64,000 nucleotides of DNA from Coleofasciculus sp. FACHB-1120 (GCF_014698845.1 NZ_JACJTV010000013.1:1-64000), one strand, 5' to 3'; shown: positions 1 to 9,160, counted from the stretch's first letter. Program-made: numbers and translations. The notes: a model not told the origin generated them from the letters alone.

Positions 1-76
1 CAAATATCTCCGGATGCACTCCGCATCGCCGCTTGAAAGCACTTGGCGTGAGTTGTTTGAGTTGTTTGTAGGTCAT
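1..76 (-). CDS. transposase N-terminus, cut by window edge
   Basis: The reverse strand opens with a clear ribosome site (AGGAGGAAAG, positions 81-90) followed by an ATG at 76. It reads MTYKQLKQLTPSAFKRRCGV and on to the window edge, 25 codons. This opening resembles the helix-turn-helix N-terminus of DDE transposases common in cyanobacteria (IS5-like group), in which a Cys-Gly-Val motif follows a basic stretch. The rest of the gene lies outside the window, so intactness and inverted repeats cannot be judged. The family assignment is from memory of the motif and is tentative. Confidence 0.55.
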   Translation of the reverse strand, partial: MTYKQLKQLTPSAFKRRCGVHPEIF

Positions 77-179
77 GCGGCTTTCCTCCTTAACCTACTT
101 TTTCCCATTTTCCTTCCATTCACGCAAGAGGTCTACTCTCCCCACCAGAAAGTATCATAACTAGACGAAATGCACTCGT

Positions 180-2525
180 TTAGCTTTGAGCGTTGATCCA
201 ATCCCCTAGCGCCTTGCCCATCTTTTTTAGCTGAAGAGGGCGCTTGTAACTGAAATTAGAAAGTTGGGCTGCGGGCTTGATAATACCCCGATTTTTCTCA
301 CCGTCACACCAGTACGAGTTTGGAGCCGATTGTGGCGTATCAATGAGGGTAAAGTGCAACAAGCCAATCAATCCAGCGTTTTGCAGTTCTAAAGAGCGTT
401 GTTGTAATTCTTGGTAAACCTTCGCGCCTCCCTCGTCCCAATCAGTGCCAGTATCAGCCATCAAGAAAAAGTAATCGATCAGAGACGGCTTTTGCAGTTG
501 TGTTTGGATGAATTGGGCAATCGCGATTACTCGATCGGGCATATCATAAAGCTTCGCTTGATCGGGGGTTAAGCGTTTGCATCCGTTCCCCTCATTCCGC
601 CAAGGGCCTTGGGTGACTTGAAACCCAAAGAAATCGACTCCCGGTGCAGCCGCTTTTAAATCGGGTAAATAGTTTTGTAGACCTGTGGGAGAGGCATTGA
701 AGTCACCGAAAGCCAAACCCACTTTCAAATTCAGTCCTGGAACTGAATTCGCTGAGGTACGTAATCTTTGGGCAGCTTCAGCCATTAACTGCCCGAACTT
801 CTGCGGAATACTGGCATCCCACCCATAATTCGCATTAACGGGATCGCGCAGCGTTCCTACCAGATTATGCTCCGGTTCCAGCGATACATACACCGTCCCT
901 TGCATCTTAGAGAGTACATCTTTTGCGAAGCGATCTAGCTCCGAGAAGTACCAACTCTTTCTGGCTTCAATTTCAGCCCAAGTTTTTTTACTTTGGGCAT
1001 CGTGAGTAATCAAGTTAACGATAAAGACGGGGACAACCCCTTCCTTAAACATTCGGTCTGTCGTCGCGCAAGTTTTCTGACCAGCGACACAACCAAACCA
1101 GATGGGTTGCCATCCCACCTCTACTCCAAGCGATGTCGCTTTCGGTTTGGGTAAACCGACTTCTTTGGCAACATCAAGGCTGTGCATCCAAGTTTCTTCC
1201 ACATTGCTCGTGCCACCACCAAAACCAATTAGCAATGAATTACTGGTTTGGGGAGTGCTGGTTACGGGTTGAGGAGTCGCGGTTATCGGGGGAGAAGTCG
1301 CGGGGGTCTGAGCAGTTGTTGGTGGAGTTGTCGGAGGAGTATAGATGGTCTGACCTTGACCCATCAGCTTTTTTTGACTCAGAACCATCCGGAACCAGTT
1401 TTGAACCATCACTTGGGTTCCGTTTCGCCGCCTCGTAGTGCTCCGGAGTTGAGAGTTTGCTACATTCTCATTCCAAACGATCAACTGCCGTTTTCGGGTT
1501 TCCACATAACGGATTGAAGAAACGCGACTTTTTTGTCCATCCACCAAATAAGCAAATACAAGTCCGTAGTTAGGATTACTGCGTTCAACTGGAATCCAAT
1601 ACTCCCGACCGCAGGCAGCAGGATTCACTTTCTCTGGAACTCGATTGAAGTGATGGAAAACGTAGTAAAGGCGACCATCCCGATCAACGCCTTTGCCCAG
1701 TTGAGTTAGCATCCCGGAGCCACAGTAGTTTTGAATTGCTGTTTTGCTGGTTTGAGGGCTTGGGGAGGCAGGAGTAGAGGCGGTTTGGGCTGCTGTAGAA
1801 GCTTGGCTCTGGTTATTTATCAGAGTTTGGGGGAGAGTAGAGGCAGTCTGAGTGCGCCTTAGCTGGCTCCAATTTAGAATCCGCGCGATCGCATGAGAAA
1901 GGGCTTGATTACCATCTTGCCGCGTTAAGATTCTTCTCAGTAGAGGATTGACTGAATTACCATCCCAAACGATGAGTTTCCCGTTGTTAGTTTCCACATA
2001 GCGAGTGGCAGAAACGCGATTTTTGTATCCATCCACCCAATAAACAAATACAAGTCCGTAGTAAGGATTGCTTTGCTCGGTTGGAATCCAATATTCCCGA
2101 CCACAAGCGGCAGAATTCACTGACTCTTGACCTCGGCTGAAGTCATAGAAAACGGAATACACTCTCGTGTCTGTATCGATTCCGCTGGTGGGTTTGGTGA
2201 TGGTGCCAGAACCACAGTAATTTGTCGGGGCGGTCTTCTCAAAAGGGCTGGGTTGGCTTGCTAGGATTTGCTGTTGTTGAGACTCAGAAGCAAATTGATT
2301 CACCGTATCCTTGAATACAGAAGTTTGAATGGCAGGCGGGTCAGCAGCAATGGCCACAGAGGAAGCATCGGTATGGGGACTGCTGATACCCAAATTGAGG
2401 GTAAAAACTGTGCTGAGCGCTATTGCGAGAATGCGGTGCAGGAATGTTACCGGGTCAAAGAAGGAGCCTACTAGAGTTGCAACAAAGCTGATGGTAGCTA
2501 AAGCAAGCAGCCGAATTCTACGCAT
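180..2525 (-). CDS. large exported protein with duplicated N-terminal domain and TIM-barrel-like C-terminus
   Basis: 781 residues. The first 45 residues are basic then hydrophobic, consistent with a signal peptide or anchor. Two related modules follow, at about residues 102-200 and 266-365. Each starts NYCGSG, contains AACGREYWIP and YGLVF, and ends near a LIVW motif. Each has two conserved Cys that may pair. Ser/Thr/Pro/Gln-rich linkers separate them from a C-terminal domain (about 430-781). That domain looks like a glycoside-hydrolase-type barrel, with YVSLEPEHN as a possible catalytic-acid strand and DTGTDWDEGG and LLHFTLIDT strands further on. I do not recognise a named family. A periplasmic or cell-surface carbohydrate-active role is inference. 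No partner gene is adjacent. Confidence 0.75.
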   Translation of the reverse strand: MRRIRLLALATISFVATLVGSFFDPVTFLHRILAIALSTVFTLNLGISSPHTDASSVAIAADPPAIQTSVFKDTVNQFASESQQQQILASQPSPFEKTAPTNYCGSGTITKPTSGIDTDTRVYSVFYDFSRGQESVNSAACGREYWIPTEQSNPYYGLVFVYWVDGYKNRVSATRYVETNNGKLIVWDGNSVNPLLRRILTRQDGNQALSHAIARILNWSQLRRTQTASTLPQTLINNQSQASTAAQTASTPASPSPQTSKTAIQNYCGSGMLTQLGKGVDRDGRLYYVFHHFNRVPEKVNPAACGREYWIPVERSNPNYGLVFAYLVDGQKSRVSSIRYVETRKRQLIVWNENVANSQLRSTTRRRNGTQVMVQNWFRMVLSQKKLMGQGQTIYTPPTTPPTTAQTPATSPPITATPQPVTSTPQTSNSLLIGFGGGTSNVEETWMHSLDVAKEVGLPKPKATSLGVEVGWQPIWFGCVAGQKTCATTDRMFKEGVVPVFIVNLITHDAQSKKTWAEIEARKSWYFSELDRFAKDVLSKMQGTVYVSLEPEHNLVGTLRDPVNANYGWDASIPQKFGQLMAEAAQRLRTSANSVPGLNLKVGLAFGDFNASPTGLQNYLPDLKAAAPGVDFFGFQVTQGPWRNEGNGCKRLTPDQAKLYDMPDRVIAIAQFIQTQLQKPSLIDYFFLMADTGTDWDEGGAKVYQELQQRSLELQNAGLIGLLHFTLIDTPQSAPNSYWCDGEKNRGIIKPAAQLSNFSYKRPLQLKKMGKALGDWINAQS

Positions 2526-2959
2526 TATGCAGCCGGAAATCTAAATAGATTATTGGCTGCTTCCTTTCTCTACTTCATCGGGAAATTTGCTGGATATCTC
2601 ATTAATTGGCATTTGGCTCTCCGTGCGATCGCGTAGTTCCCGCACTCTTCAACACCGTTCCTGTCCGTTAATCAACCTAAAATTCTGCTGAATATCAGAA
2701 ATCCGGTTGCTTAAGAAACGGGGTTTCCAACTACTTCCCTTACTTCTGCCTCACCAGAATTAGTCCCGAACGCTACTTCACCTAATCGTTTCAAAAGGTA
2801 AAGGTTGTCGATTGATCAATACCGCAACCGAGCTACCAAAAAGTTCACAATAGTGCTGAGTTTTCGACAACAAGAGGAGCCAATCAGGATAGCTGAATTT
2901 ACCGCCATAGCAACCAAAAGTGATTGATTTAGCCATTCTCCTTGTCTTAGTTGCTGGTT
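2526..2959. other. intergenic region, no gene seen
   Basis: About 430 bases between two minus-strand genes. It holds one HIP1-type site and a short GAAAC/GTTTC-type repeat near 2705-2735 (AAGAAACGGGGTTTCC). No convincing coding frame, RNA or terminator was recognised. It probably contains the promoter of the 781-residue protein at its left end. Confidence 0.5.
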
Positions 2960-3985
2960 TTAGTAACGAATTCGAGGGTCGATGTAAGCATTGATAATAT
3001 CAATCAAAATGCTAGCAACTACGACAATCGATGCAAAAAATACCATGATTCCTTGCACAGTAGGATAATCGCGTAAAGAAATTGCTTCATACAGCCGATT
3101 TCCTAAACCAGGCCAAGAGAACGTAACTTCTGTTAAGACTGCGCCGCCAAGCAATGCGGCTAAAGTCAGCCCCAGGACGGTAATCACTGGAATCATGGCA
3201 TTTTTTAGGGCATGGGCAAAGAGAATCCGCGATTCTGGAATACCTCTGGCTCTAGCAGCTTCTACATAATCCGCCTTGAGGGTTTGCTTCAAGTTCACCC
3301 GGACAATCCGCTCGAAAATCCCACTGAGGAGGATTCCGAGGGTCAAGCTGGGGAGAGCGAGATAATGTAATGCGGTGAAAAAATGCTCCAAGTTACCGCT
3401 GAGGAGACTATCAATCGTGTAAAGACCCGTGATGAGAGGTGGGGGTGCTGTAGTGAGGGGAAAGCGAGATCCTAGGGGAAACCAGCCTAGCTGAACCGAG
3501 AAAATCAACTGTAGAATCATCCCTACCCAGAATATCGGGAGTGAGTAGGTGATGATGCCAAACAAACGACCGCTCGCGTCTAAAACCGTGCCAGGGCGGG
3601 TGGCAGAAAGGATGCCAACGCCGACGCCGACCAGGAAAGCGATCGCCATACTAAATACTGCCAATTCTACTGTCGCGGGGAAGTATGTCTGAATCTCACT
3701 CCAAACATCTTGACCCTGACTGGTCAGCGAAGTCCCCAAGTTCAAGCTGAGTAAGGAACCTAGATAGCGAATGTACTGCGACGCTAAGGGATCGGATAGC
3801 CCCAGCTGTTGACGATATAGCTCTTTGACGCTTTCTGGGGCGCGACCGCCTAAAACCGCATCCACCGGGTCGCCTGGGGTGGCACGGAGGAGCAAAAACA
3901 CTAGGGTGATGATGATCAATAGCATCAAGGGTGCTAGGAGAAGGCGGACGAAGATGTAATACTGTAGGGCTTTGGAACGAGACAT
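2960..3985 (-). CDS. ABC transporter permease, DppB/OppB type
   Basis: 341 residues with about six membrane helices: residues 17-37, 104-128, 140-165, about 205-225, 265-290 and 310-335. The permease signature loop EAARARGI (about residue 242) contacts the ATPase. The N-terminal RATPGDPV motif is typical of the DppB/OppB/NikB branch of peptide and nickel importers. It follows the family 5 binding-protein gene on the same strand across a 150-base gap containing a dispersed repeat. The usual second permease (DppC type) is not next to it in this window, so the complete importer must take its partner from elsewhere or work as a homodimer. Substrate is not predictable. Confidence 0.9.
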   Translation of the reverse strand: MSRSKALQYYIFVRLLLAPLMLLIIITLVFLLLRATPGDPVDAVLGGRAPESVKELYRQQLGLSDPLASQYIRYLGSLLSLNLGTSLTSQGQDVWSEIQTYFPATVELAVFSMAIAFLVGVGVGILSATRPGTVLDASGRLFGIITYSLPIFWVGMILQLIFSVQLGWFPLGSRFPLTTAPPPLITGLYTIDSLLSGNLEHFFTALHYLALPSLTLGILLSGIFERIVRVNLKQTLKADYVEAARARGIPESRILFAHALKNAMIPVITVLGLTLAALLGGAVLTEVTFSWPGLGNRLYEAISLRDYPTVQGIMVFFASIVVVASILIDIINAYIDPRIRY

Positions 3986-3993
3986 TTCTTTTT

Positions 3994-4108
3994 TAACGCA
4001 AAGGTTCGCAGAGGTTTACGCAAAGGTAGCGCTGTCGCGCCGCTTCGCTAACGCAGAGGTTTAACTCTGCGTAATGCAAGTGCTTCCCTTTGTGTTCCTC
4101 TGCGTTTA
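3994..4108. repeat. dispersed ACGCAAAGG / ACGCAGAGG repeat between two genes
   Basis: The gap between permease and binding-protein genes is filled by related copies of a short motif: ACGCAAAGG, CGCAGAGG, ACGCAAAGG, ACGCAGAGG. An inverted copy follows, reading CCTCTGCG. A perfect 8-base inverted repeat lies at 4051-4058 and 4065-4072. A related element occurs at 60800-60886. This looks like a mobile short repeat of the cyanobacterial type, not a gene. Confidence 0.7.
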
Positions 4109-4135
4109 AAAGGGAATTGTAAAACTAAGCGATCG

Positions 4136-5785
4136 CTACTTTTTAATTGTCCAGAAGGCGAAATCCTGGGTGGGATTAATGCGGAGACCGCTGACACCTT
4201 TTTGGGCAAAGGCGAAGTCTTTACTTTGCCACAGAGGAACGTAAGGAACGTCTTTCGCGAGTAGGTCTTGAATATCCGCAAAAATCTTCTTGCGAGCTTC
4301 GGGGTTTTGCTCTTTTCGTTCTTGGGAAATCAGCTGGTTCATGCGATCGCTGTAATAAAATGACCCCTGATTTTGGCTTGCGCCGTCTTCACAGCCGTTT
4401 GCCGCCGATCCTTTCGGACACTCCAGAAAGGGCTGAACGTAGTTGTCAGGGTCGAGAAAGTCTGGATACCAATCCAGTAAGACGGTCTGATAAAGACCTT
4501 GGGGGACACTTTTAAAGAAGGTGGCGGAGTCTACGGTGTTGACTTCAAATTGCAGCATTCCTCCCAGTTCTTGATCTGCCACTGCTTTGAGGGTACTGGC
4601 AGCAAGTCGGCGAGTCGGTGAAGTCGAAGGATACCAAATTTGTAGCTTCAAAGGATTGGTAGGAGAATATCCAGCTTGCTGCAACAGTTGTTTTGCTTTG
4701 TCGGTATTGCCATCCCCGTATTGGTCTTTAAATACTGGCTTGTAGACATCAAAGGTAGTGGGCACCATGCTGTAGAGGGGTTCAGCTTGATTTTTGAGCG
4801 ATCGCTCATTCACTAAAGGTCGGTTGACGATGGATGCGATCGCTCCACGCACGACTGGGTTATCGAGCGGCTTACTCTTGGTATTGAGCACCATAAAGCT
4901 AGCAGCACTCCCCTGAGACTCAATCGCTTGCCAGCTCCCTTTGGTCGCCCCATCTTTCAAGCTGGCAATCTGGTCGGGATCGAGGGATAGGTAGGCGACA
5001 TCCACGCCTCCCGTGCGAAATGCGTTAAACAAGTTGGCTGAATTACTCAGCACTTGCACGTCAATTCCTTTATTTACTGGTTTCTCGCCCCAGTATTGGT
5101 CAAAAACATCCAATCGCTGCGACTCGCTGCTAAACTGAGCCAACTTGTAAGGGCCAGTTCCCACAAATGTGTTCGGTTTAAATTTCCCGGTGCCAATTTC
5201 ATAAGCTTTGGGTGAAACCGCAGCGGCACCAGAAAATGCCAGTAGGGCGGGAAAGGCGGCAAACGGCTTTTTCAGCTTGATGGTTAACTCGTTGTCTCCG
5301 GTCGCCTTCACGGAGTCCACCGTATCGCCGAGAAGAAACGATGGCTTCCCTTTGTTTTCGATAAAGCGTTGCAGGGAAAATTCCATCGCTTTGGCGTTAA
5401 AAGGAGTGCCATCGTGGAAGACGACGCCCTGACGCACAGGAATGGTGTAAGTTAACCCATCTGGACTCACTTTCGGCATTGCCGTCGCCAGTTGCGGCTT
5501 GAGTTGGGTGCTTCCCAATTCGTAGGTATACAGGCGATCGCTCATGTTATAGAGCAAGTAGGCAGCTGCTAGCTCGTAATTATCTGCCGGGTCCATCGTC
5601 CGTGGCTTCTGGGTAGTGCCGATGGTAATCCGACCCGAATTGGCACCACCAGGACTGGGAGAAGTTGCAGAATCAGACGCCGGTCGCTTCCCACAGCTGA
5701 TCGCGAGAAAACAACAAAGACAAAACAGACAAAAGAATTGTCCGATGAACCGCCACCGATGAATAGACAGGCGTCCCCACTTCAT
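4136..5785 (-). CDS. ABC transporter substrate-binding lipoprotein, family 5
   Basis: 549 residues. A basic N-terminus, a Cys-rich hydrophobic core and a lipobox LAIS-C31 indicate a lipoprotein anchored at the cytoplasmic membrane. The mature part has the family 5 (DppA/OppA/NikA) hallmarks. These are IGTTQKPRTMDPADNYELA near the start, VFHDGTPFNAKAMEFSLQRF (about 127-146) and a C-terminal SQERKEQNPEARKKIF helix. Such proteins bind peptides, nickel complexes or other small solutes and feed a DppB/DppC permease. The gene lies between cysA-type and dppB-type genes on the same strand, so the three are probably co-transcribed. Ligand unknown. Confidence 0.9.
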   Translation of the reverse strand: MKWGRLSIHRWRFIGQFFCLFCLCCFLAISCGKRPASDSATSPSPGGANSGRITIGTTQKPRTMDPADNYELAAAYLLYNMSDRLYTYELGSTQLKPQLATAMPKVSPDGLTYTIPVRQGVVFHDGTPFNAKAMEFSLQRFIENKGKPSFLLGDTVDSVKATGDNELTIKLKKPFAAFPALLAFSGAAAVSPKAYEIGTGKFKPNTFVGTGPYKLAQFSSESQRLDVFDQYWGEKPVNKGIDVQVLSNSANLFNAFRTGGVDVAYLSLDPDQIASLKDGATKGSWQAIESQGSAASFMVLNTKSKPLDNPVVRGAIASIVNRPLVNERSLKNQAEPLYSMVPTTFDVYKPVFKDQYGDGNTDKAKQLLQQAGYSPTNPLKLQIWYPSTSPTRRLAASTLKAVADQELGGMLQFEVNTVDSATFFKSVPQGLYQTVLLDWYPDFLDPDNYVQPFLECPKGSAANGCEDGASQNQGSFYYSDRMNQLISQERKEQNPEARKKIFADIQDLLAKDVPYVPLWQSKDFAFAQKGVSGLRINPTQDFAFWTIKK

Positions 5786-5865
5786 AAATTAACTATGCGC
5801 TCTTTCAAATCGACTTAGATATCTCATTAAAGCCGATTAAGCTGAAAGCTGAGTGTTGACCCTGG

Positions 5866-5897
5866 AAGTGCTAGATCGAAAAAGTGCTAGATCGAAA
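5866..5897. repeat. 16-base tandem duplication covering a stop codon
   Basis: AAGTGCTAGATCGAAA occurs twice in direct succession (5866-5881 and 5882-5897). The second copy contains the stop codon (minus-strand TAG, 5887-5889) of the upstream ATPase gene. The duplication lies just past the reading frame and leaves the protein unchanged. It is probably replication slippage. Confidence 0.85.
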
Positions 5898-6903
5898 AAT
5901 ACAGCGGGAAAGATTTTGCATCCTTGGGTTTGACGAATACTCGCTGTTGTGGCTCCAACTCTAACTGGTCGAAGCGCTCTCGCGTGATATGTGCCGTGAC
6001 GACCTGACCATCGTCTAAGATTAATTCCGCCTGAATTTCCCAGCCGAGATGAATTAAGCGGTTCACCCTTGCCGGTACGGAGCTGCCGTTGGGGTTCGTG
6101 TCTACGACAACATCATGGGGACGCAGGAAAATCTCAGCTTGGGTCGAATCAAACCCGTTTGCCTCGAAAATGCGGGAAGTGCTGGGCAACACATTCACTG
6201 GGCCAATGAAACTCATGACAAACGGTGTCGTTGGGTGATCGTAAATCTGAGCGGGTGTGCCGATTTGTTCGACTCTGCCTTTGTTCATCACCACAATTTC
6301 ATCGGAAACTTCCATCGCTTCTTCTTGGTCGTGGGTGACGAACACGGTGGTGACGTGGACTTCATCGTGCAGGCGTCGCAACCAAGCCCGCAAATCTTTC
6401 CGAACTTTGGCGTCTAAGGCTCCAAAGGGTTCATCTAGCAGTAATACTTGGGGTTGAACGGCTAGCGCTCTGGCTAAGGCAACTCGTTGCCGCTGACCGC
6501 CGGAGAGTTGGGAAGGGTAGCGATCGCCTAGTCCGCTCAGTTGCACTAACTCCAGCAATTCTTCCACCCGCGCCTTTACTTTGCCTTTGGGAGTTTTTTG
6601 GATCTCCAAGCCAAAAGCAATATTTTTGCGGACGGTGAGATGCTTAAACAGGGCATAGTGCTGGAATACAAACCCGATGTTGCGGTCTTGAACACTTTGA
6701 TGGGTGGCATCTTGACCAGTCAGCCAGATTTTGCCGCTATCTGGCTTTTCCAGACCGGCTATCAGTCGCAGCAGTGTAGATTTACCAGACCCCGAAGGCC
6801 CTAAGAGTGCTACCAGAGAGCCTGATTGAATTTCTAAGTTGACTTCGTCAACGGCTTGAAAACTGCCGAACTGCTTGGAGACGTTTTCAACAACAATGCC
6901 CAC
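5887..6903 (-). CDS. cysA: ABC transporter ATP-binding protein, CysA (sulfate/thiosulfate) type
   Basis: 338 residues. Walker A is GPSGSGKST (35-43), and the signature [15 protein letters not shown], Walker [13 protein letters not shown] and the switch His in VTHDQEEA all follow in order. After about residue 240 comes a TOBE-type regulatory domain ending in FPLYFSI. The N-terminal sequence and length match CysA of cyanobacterial sulfate importers. No cysT, cysW or sulfate-binding gene is beside it. Instead a family 5 binding protein and a DppB-type permease follow on the same strand. It may be a stand-alone CysA serving sulfate permeases elsewhere. Coupling to the neighbours is possible but would be unusual. 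sat, the first enzyme of sulfate assimilation, is 7 kb away. Confidence 0.88.
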   Translation of the reverse strand: MGIVVENVSKQFGSFQAVDEVNLEIQSGSLVALLGPSGSGKSTLLRLIAGLEKPDSGKIWLTGQDATHQSVQDRNIGFVFQHYALFKHLTVRKNIAFGLEIQKTPKGKVKARVEELLELVQLSGLGDRYPSQLSGGQRQRVALARALAVQPQVLLLDEPFGALDAKVRKDLRAWLRRLHDEVHVTTVFVTHDQEEAMEVSDEIVVMNKGRVEQIGTPAQIYDHPTTPFVMSFIGPVNVLPSTSRIFEANGFDSTQAEIFLRPHDVVVDTNPNGSSVPARVNRLIHLGWEIQAELILDDGQVVTAHITRERFDQLELEPQQRVFVKPKDAKSFPLYFSI

Positions 6904-7188
6904 TACTTTCGACCCCTAGACAAGAATATTTTTTTAGCTATCCTATCTGGGTTTTCATTGACCCATCAAAGTCAGGATAGACTAATCTCCGGTTTACCGA
7001 TGAGATTAACGTACATATATACCATACCTAAAATGTATTTGCATTAATTGAGATTTGCTAGAGACCTGTGGGTCAACAAAACTGGCAGGCAAAATGAGAC
7101 AGTTATATTCTGCCTGCTCTCCCCCGCAGCATTTTTATAATGCATTCTTAAATTAAGTTGAAGTCGGGAGGGTGACGAGATGAATGTT

Positions 7189-7689
7189 CTAGCCTCCGCA
7201 ACTCCCGCAATCTCCGGCTCCGCAATCCATCCCAGAACCGCAATCTAAAGAAACACAATCTGCGGCTCCACAATCTAAGGAAGCACAATCCATTTCAGAG
7301 AAACAATCTAGTGCTTCACAACTCAGCTCTGAGACACCTGATACACAATCTAGAGCACCATAATCATTACAATTACTACAGTTGCTGCCCCAGTTTCTAT
7401 TTCTGCGATCGCGGTTGGTGCGATCGCTATCAGCTTGACTGCTATACCTGGCTTGCAAAATTTGGTTTGCGATTTTACAAGCTCGAAATCGTTGGCGCAC
7501 CGTTGCGATCGCCCCCACCAAACCCTGTTGTGCAATCATGCGCTTGGCGTACTGAGAGCAAGATTCCCCCTTGTAAAGCAATCGATGAGCGCAAGAAAAC
7601 CCTTTGCGGGGTGAAATGTGCCTCTGATAGCCGCCGATAGAAGCGATCGCCATTTGCCGAATTGCAGAATCGAGGGAAGGAGCATTCAT
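7189..7689 (-). CDS. YidD-like protein with Cys-rich C-terminal tail
   Basis: 166 residues. Residues about 17-60 carry the YidD signature in variant form: GYQRHISPRKGFSCAHRLLY then SCSQYA. YidD helps YidC insert membrane proteins in other bacteria. A basic helix follows (ATVRQRFRACKIANQIL). The last 65 residues are a low-complexity tail with twelve Cys, mostly as Asp-Cys pairs (LDC, MDC, ADC, GDC) at 4-8 residue spacing. The tail could bind metal or form disulfides, which is inference. The gene is divergent from chlP, with about 180 bases between starts. Canonical YidD is much shorter (about 70-90 residues), so this is an extended form. Confidence 0.7.
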   Translation of the reverse strand: MNAPSLDSAIRQMAIASIGGYQRHISPRKGFSCAHRLLYKGESCSQYAKRMIAQQGLVGAIATVRQRFRACKIANQILQARYSSQADSDRTNRDRRNRNWGSNCSNCNDYGALDCVSGVSELSCEALDCFSEMDCASLDCGAADCVSLDCGSGMDCGAGDCGSCGG

Positions 7690-7872
7690 AGAATTGGAGC
7701 AAAAATCTCTGAAGTGATTGGGAGTAGCTACAACCCCAGGAACCGCGATTTAGTTTTCAATGTGTTAAGCTCTGTTGCAATTCAGTCACAACCTGCACGA
7801 TCCTGCTGGGACAACCGAAAAGTCCGTGATACCATCTCACCTTGTAGCCGTAAGAGAATCGGGAGAATAGCT

Positions 7873-9093
7873 TTGGTACTACGGGTTGCTGTTGTGGGAT
7901 CGGGTCCGGCGGGTTCCTCTGCTGCCGAAACGCTAGCAAAAGCTGGAATTGAGACTTACTTGTTTGAGCGCAAGCTAGATAACGCCAAGCCTTGTGGCGG
8001 GGCAATTCCGCTATGCATGGTGAGCGAGTTTGACCTACCGCCTGAGATTATTGACCGGCGGGTCAGAAAAATGAAGATGATCTCACCTTCCAACGTTGAG
8101 GTGGATATCAACATTGAAAAAGAACATGAATATATCGGTATGTGTCGCCGCGAGGTATTGGATGGATACCTACGCGATCGCGCAGCTAAATTAGGTGCAA
8201 ATTTAATTAACGGCACTGTTTATAAACTCGATATTCCCACGGGCAATGCTGACCCTTACACCTTGCACTACGCCGATCACTCGAACGGTAGCGCTGAAGG
8301 GGAAATGAAAACCCTGAAAGTCGATCTAGTGATTGGGGCCGATGGGGCGAATTCCCGCGTTGCAAAGGCAATTGACGCCGGGGATTACAATTATGCGATC
8401 GCCTTCCAAGAGCGCATTCGCCTGCCAGAAGATAAAATGGCTTACTACAACGACCTGGCAGAAATGTACGTCGGGAACGATGTTTCTACCGACTTCTACG
8501 CCTGGGTATTCCCCAAATACGACCACGTCGCTGTCGGCACTGGCACCATGAAGGTGAACAAAGCCGACATCAAAAATCTGCAAGCAGGCATCCGCAAGCG
8601 TGCCGCTAGAAAACTCGCAGGCGGCGAAATCATCAAAGTAGAAGCTCACCCGATTCCAGAGCATCCCAGACCCCGCCGCGTTGTCGGTCGCGTTGCTCTC
8701 GTGGGAGACGCCGCCGGAACGGTTACGAAGTCTTCTGGAGAGGGAATTTACTTTGCCGCCAAGTCGGCGCGGATGTGTGCAGAAACCATTGTTGAAACTT
8801 CCAACGGTGGTACCCGCATCCCTACAGAAGCCGACCTGAAGCTGTACCTGAAGCGTTGGGATAAGAAATACGGCATCACCTACAAGGTGCTGGACATTCT
8901 GCAAACCGTCTTCTATCGCTCTGATGCCACTCGCGAAGCGTTTGTGGAAATGTGCGCCGACAAAGACGTGCAGAAGCTTACCTTCGATAGCTACCTGTAC
9001 AAAACAGTCGTTCCGGCAAATCCCTTGATTCAGATGAAAATTACTGCCAAAACGATTGGTAGCTTGTTACGGGGTAACGCGCTAGCTCCTTAG
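7873..9093 (+). CDS. chlP: geranylgeranyl diphosphate/chlorophyllide reductase ChlP
   Basis: Flavoprotein that reduces the geranylgeranyl chain to phytyl for chlorophyll, tocopherol and phylloquinone. The FAD-binding motif VAVVGSGPAGSSAAETLAKA opens the protein. KPCGGAIPLCMVSEFDLPPE and the second FAD motif RVALVGDAAGTVTKSSGEGI follow. I place the start at TTG 7873, giving 406 residues, the usual cyanobacterial length. GGGAGAA lies just upstream at 7861-7867, and the protein then begins directly at the conserved VLRVAVVGSG. The frame stays open upstream to 7618, but that extension overlaps the divergent YidD-like gene and has no family similarity. A strong hairpin terminator follows at 9161. 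Confidence 0.96.
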   Translation: MVLRVAVVGSGPAGSSAAETLAKAGIETYLFERKLDNAKPCGGAIPLCMVSEFDLPPEIIDRRVRKMKMISPSNVEVDINIEKEHEYIGMCRREVLDGYLRDRAAKLGANLINGTVYKLDIPTGNADPYTLHYADHSNGSAEGEMKTLKVDLVIGADGANSRVAKAIDAGDYNYAIAFQERIRLPEDKMAYYNDLAEMYVGNDVSTDFYAWVFPKYDHVAVGTGTMKVNKADIKNLQAGIRKRAARKLAGGEIIKVEAHPIPEHPRPRRVVGRVALVGDAAGTVTKSSGEGIYFAAKSARMCAETIVETSNGGTRIPTEADLKLYLKRWDKKYGITYKVLDILQTVFYRSDATREAFVEMCADKDVQKLTFDSYLYKTVVPANPLIQMKITAKTIGSLLRGNALAP

Positions 9094-9160
9094 TGGTTTC
9101 TATCGGTAAGCAGAATTTGAAAAGCAAAAAAACCTAGAACATTAACAAATGGTTTTTCAG

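Noticed and set aside
8326-8904. 192-codon open frame on the minus strand inside chlP
   Set aside because: It lies fully antisense to a strongly supported gene, has no family motifs, and its composition follows from the chlP codons.
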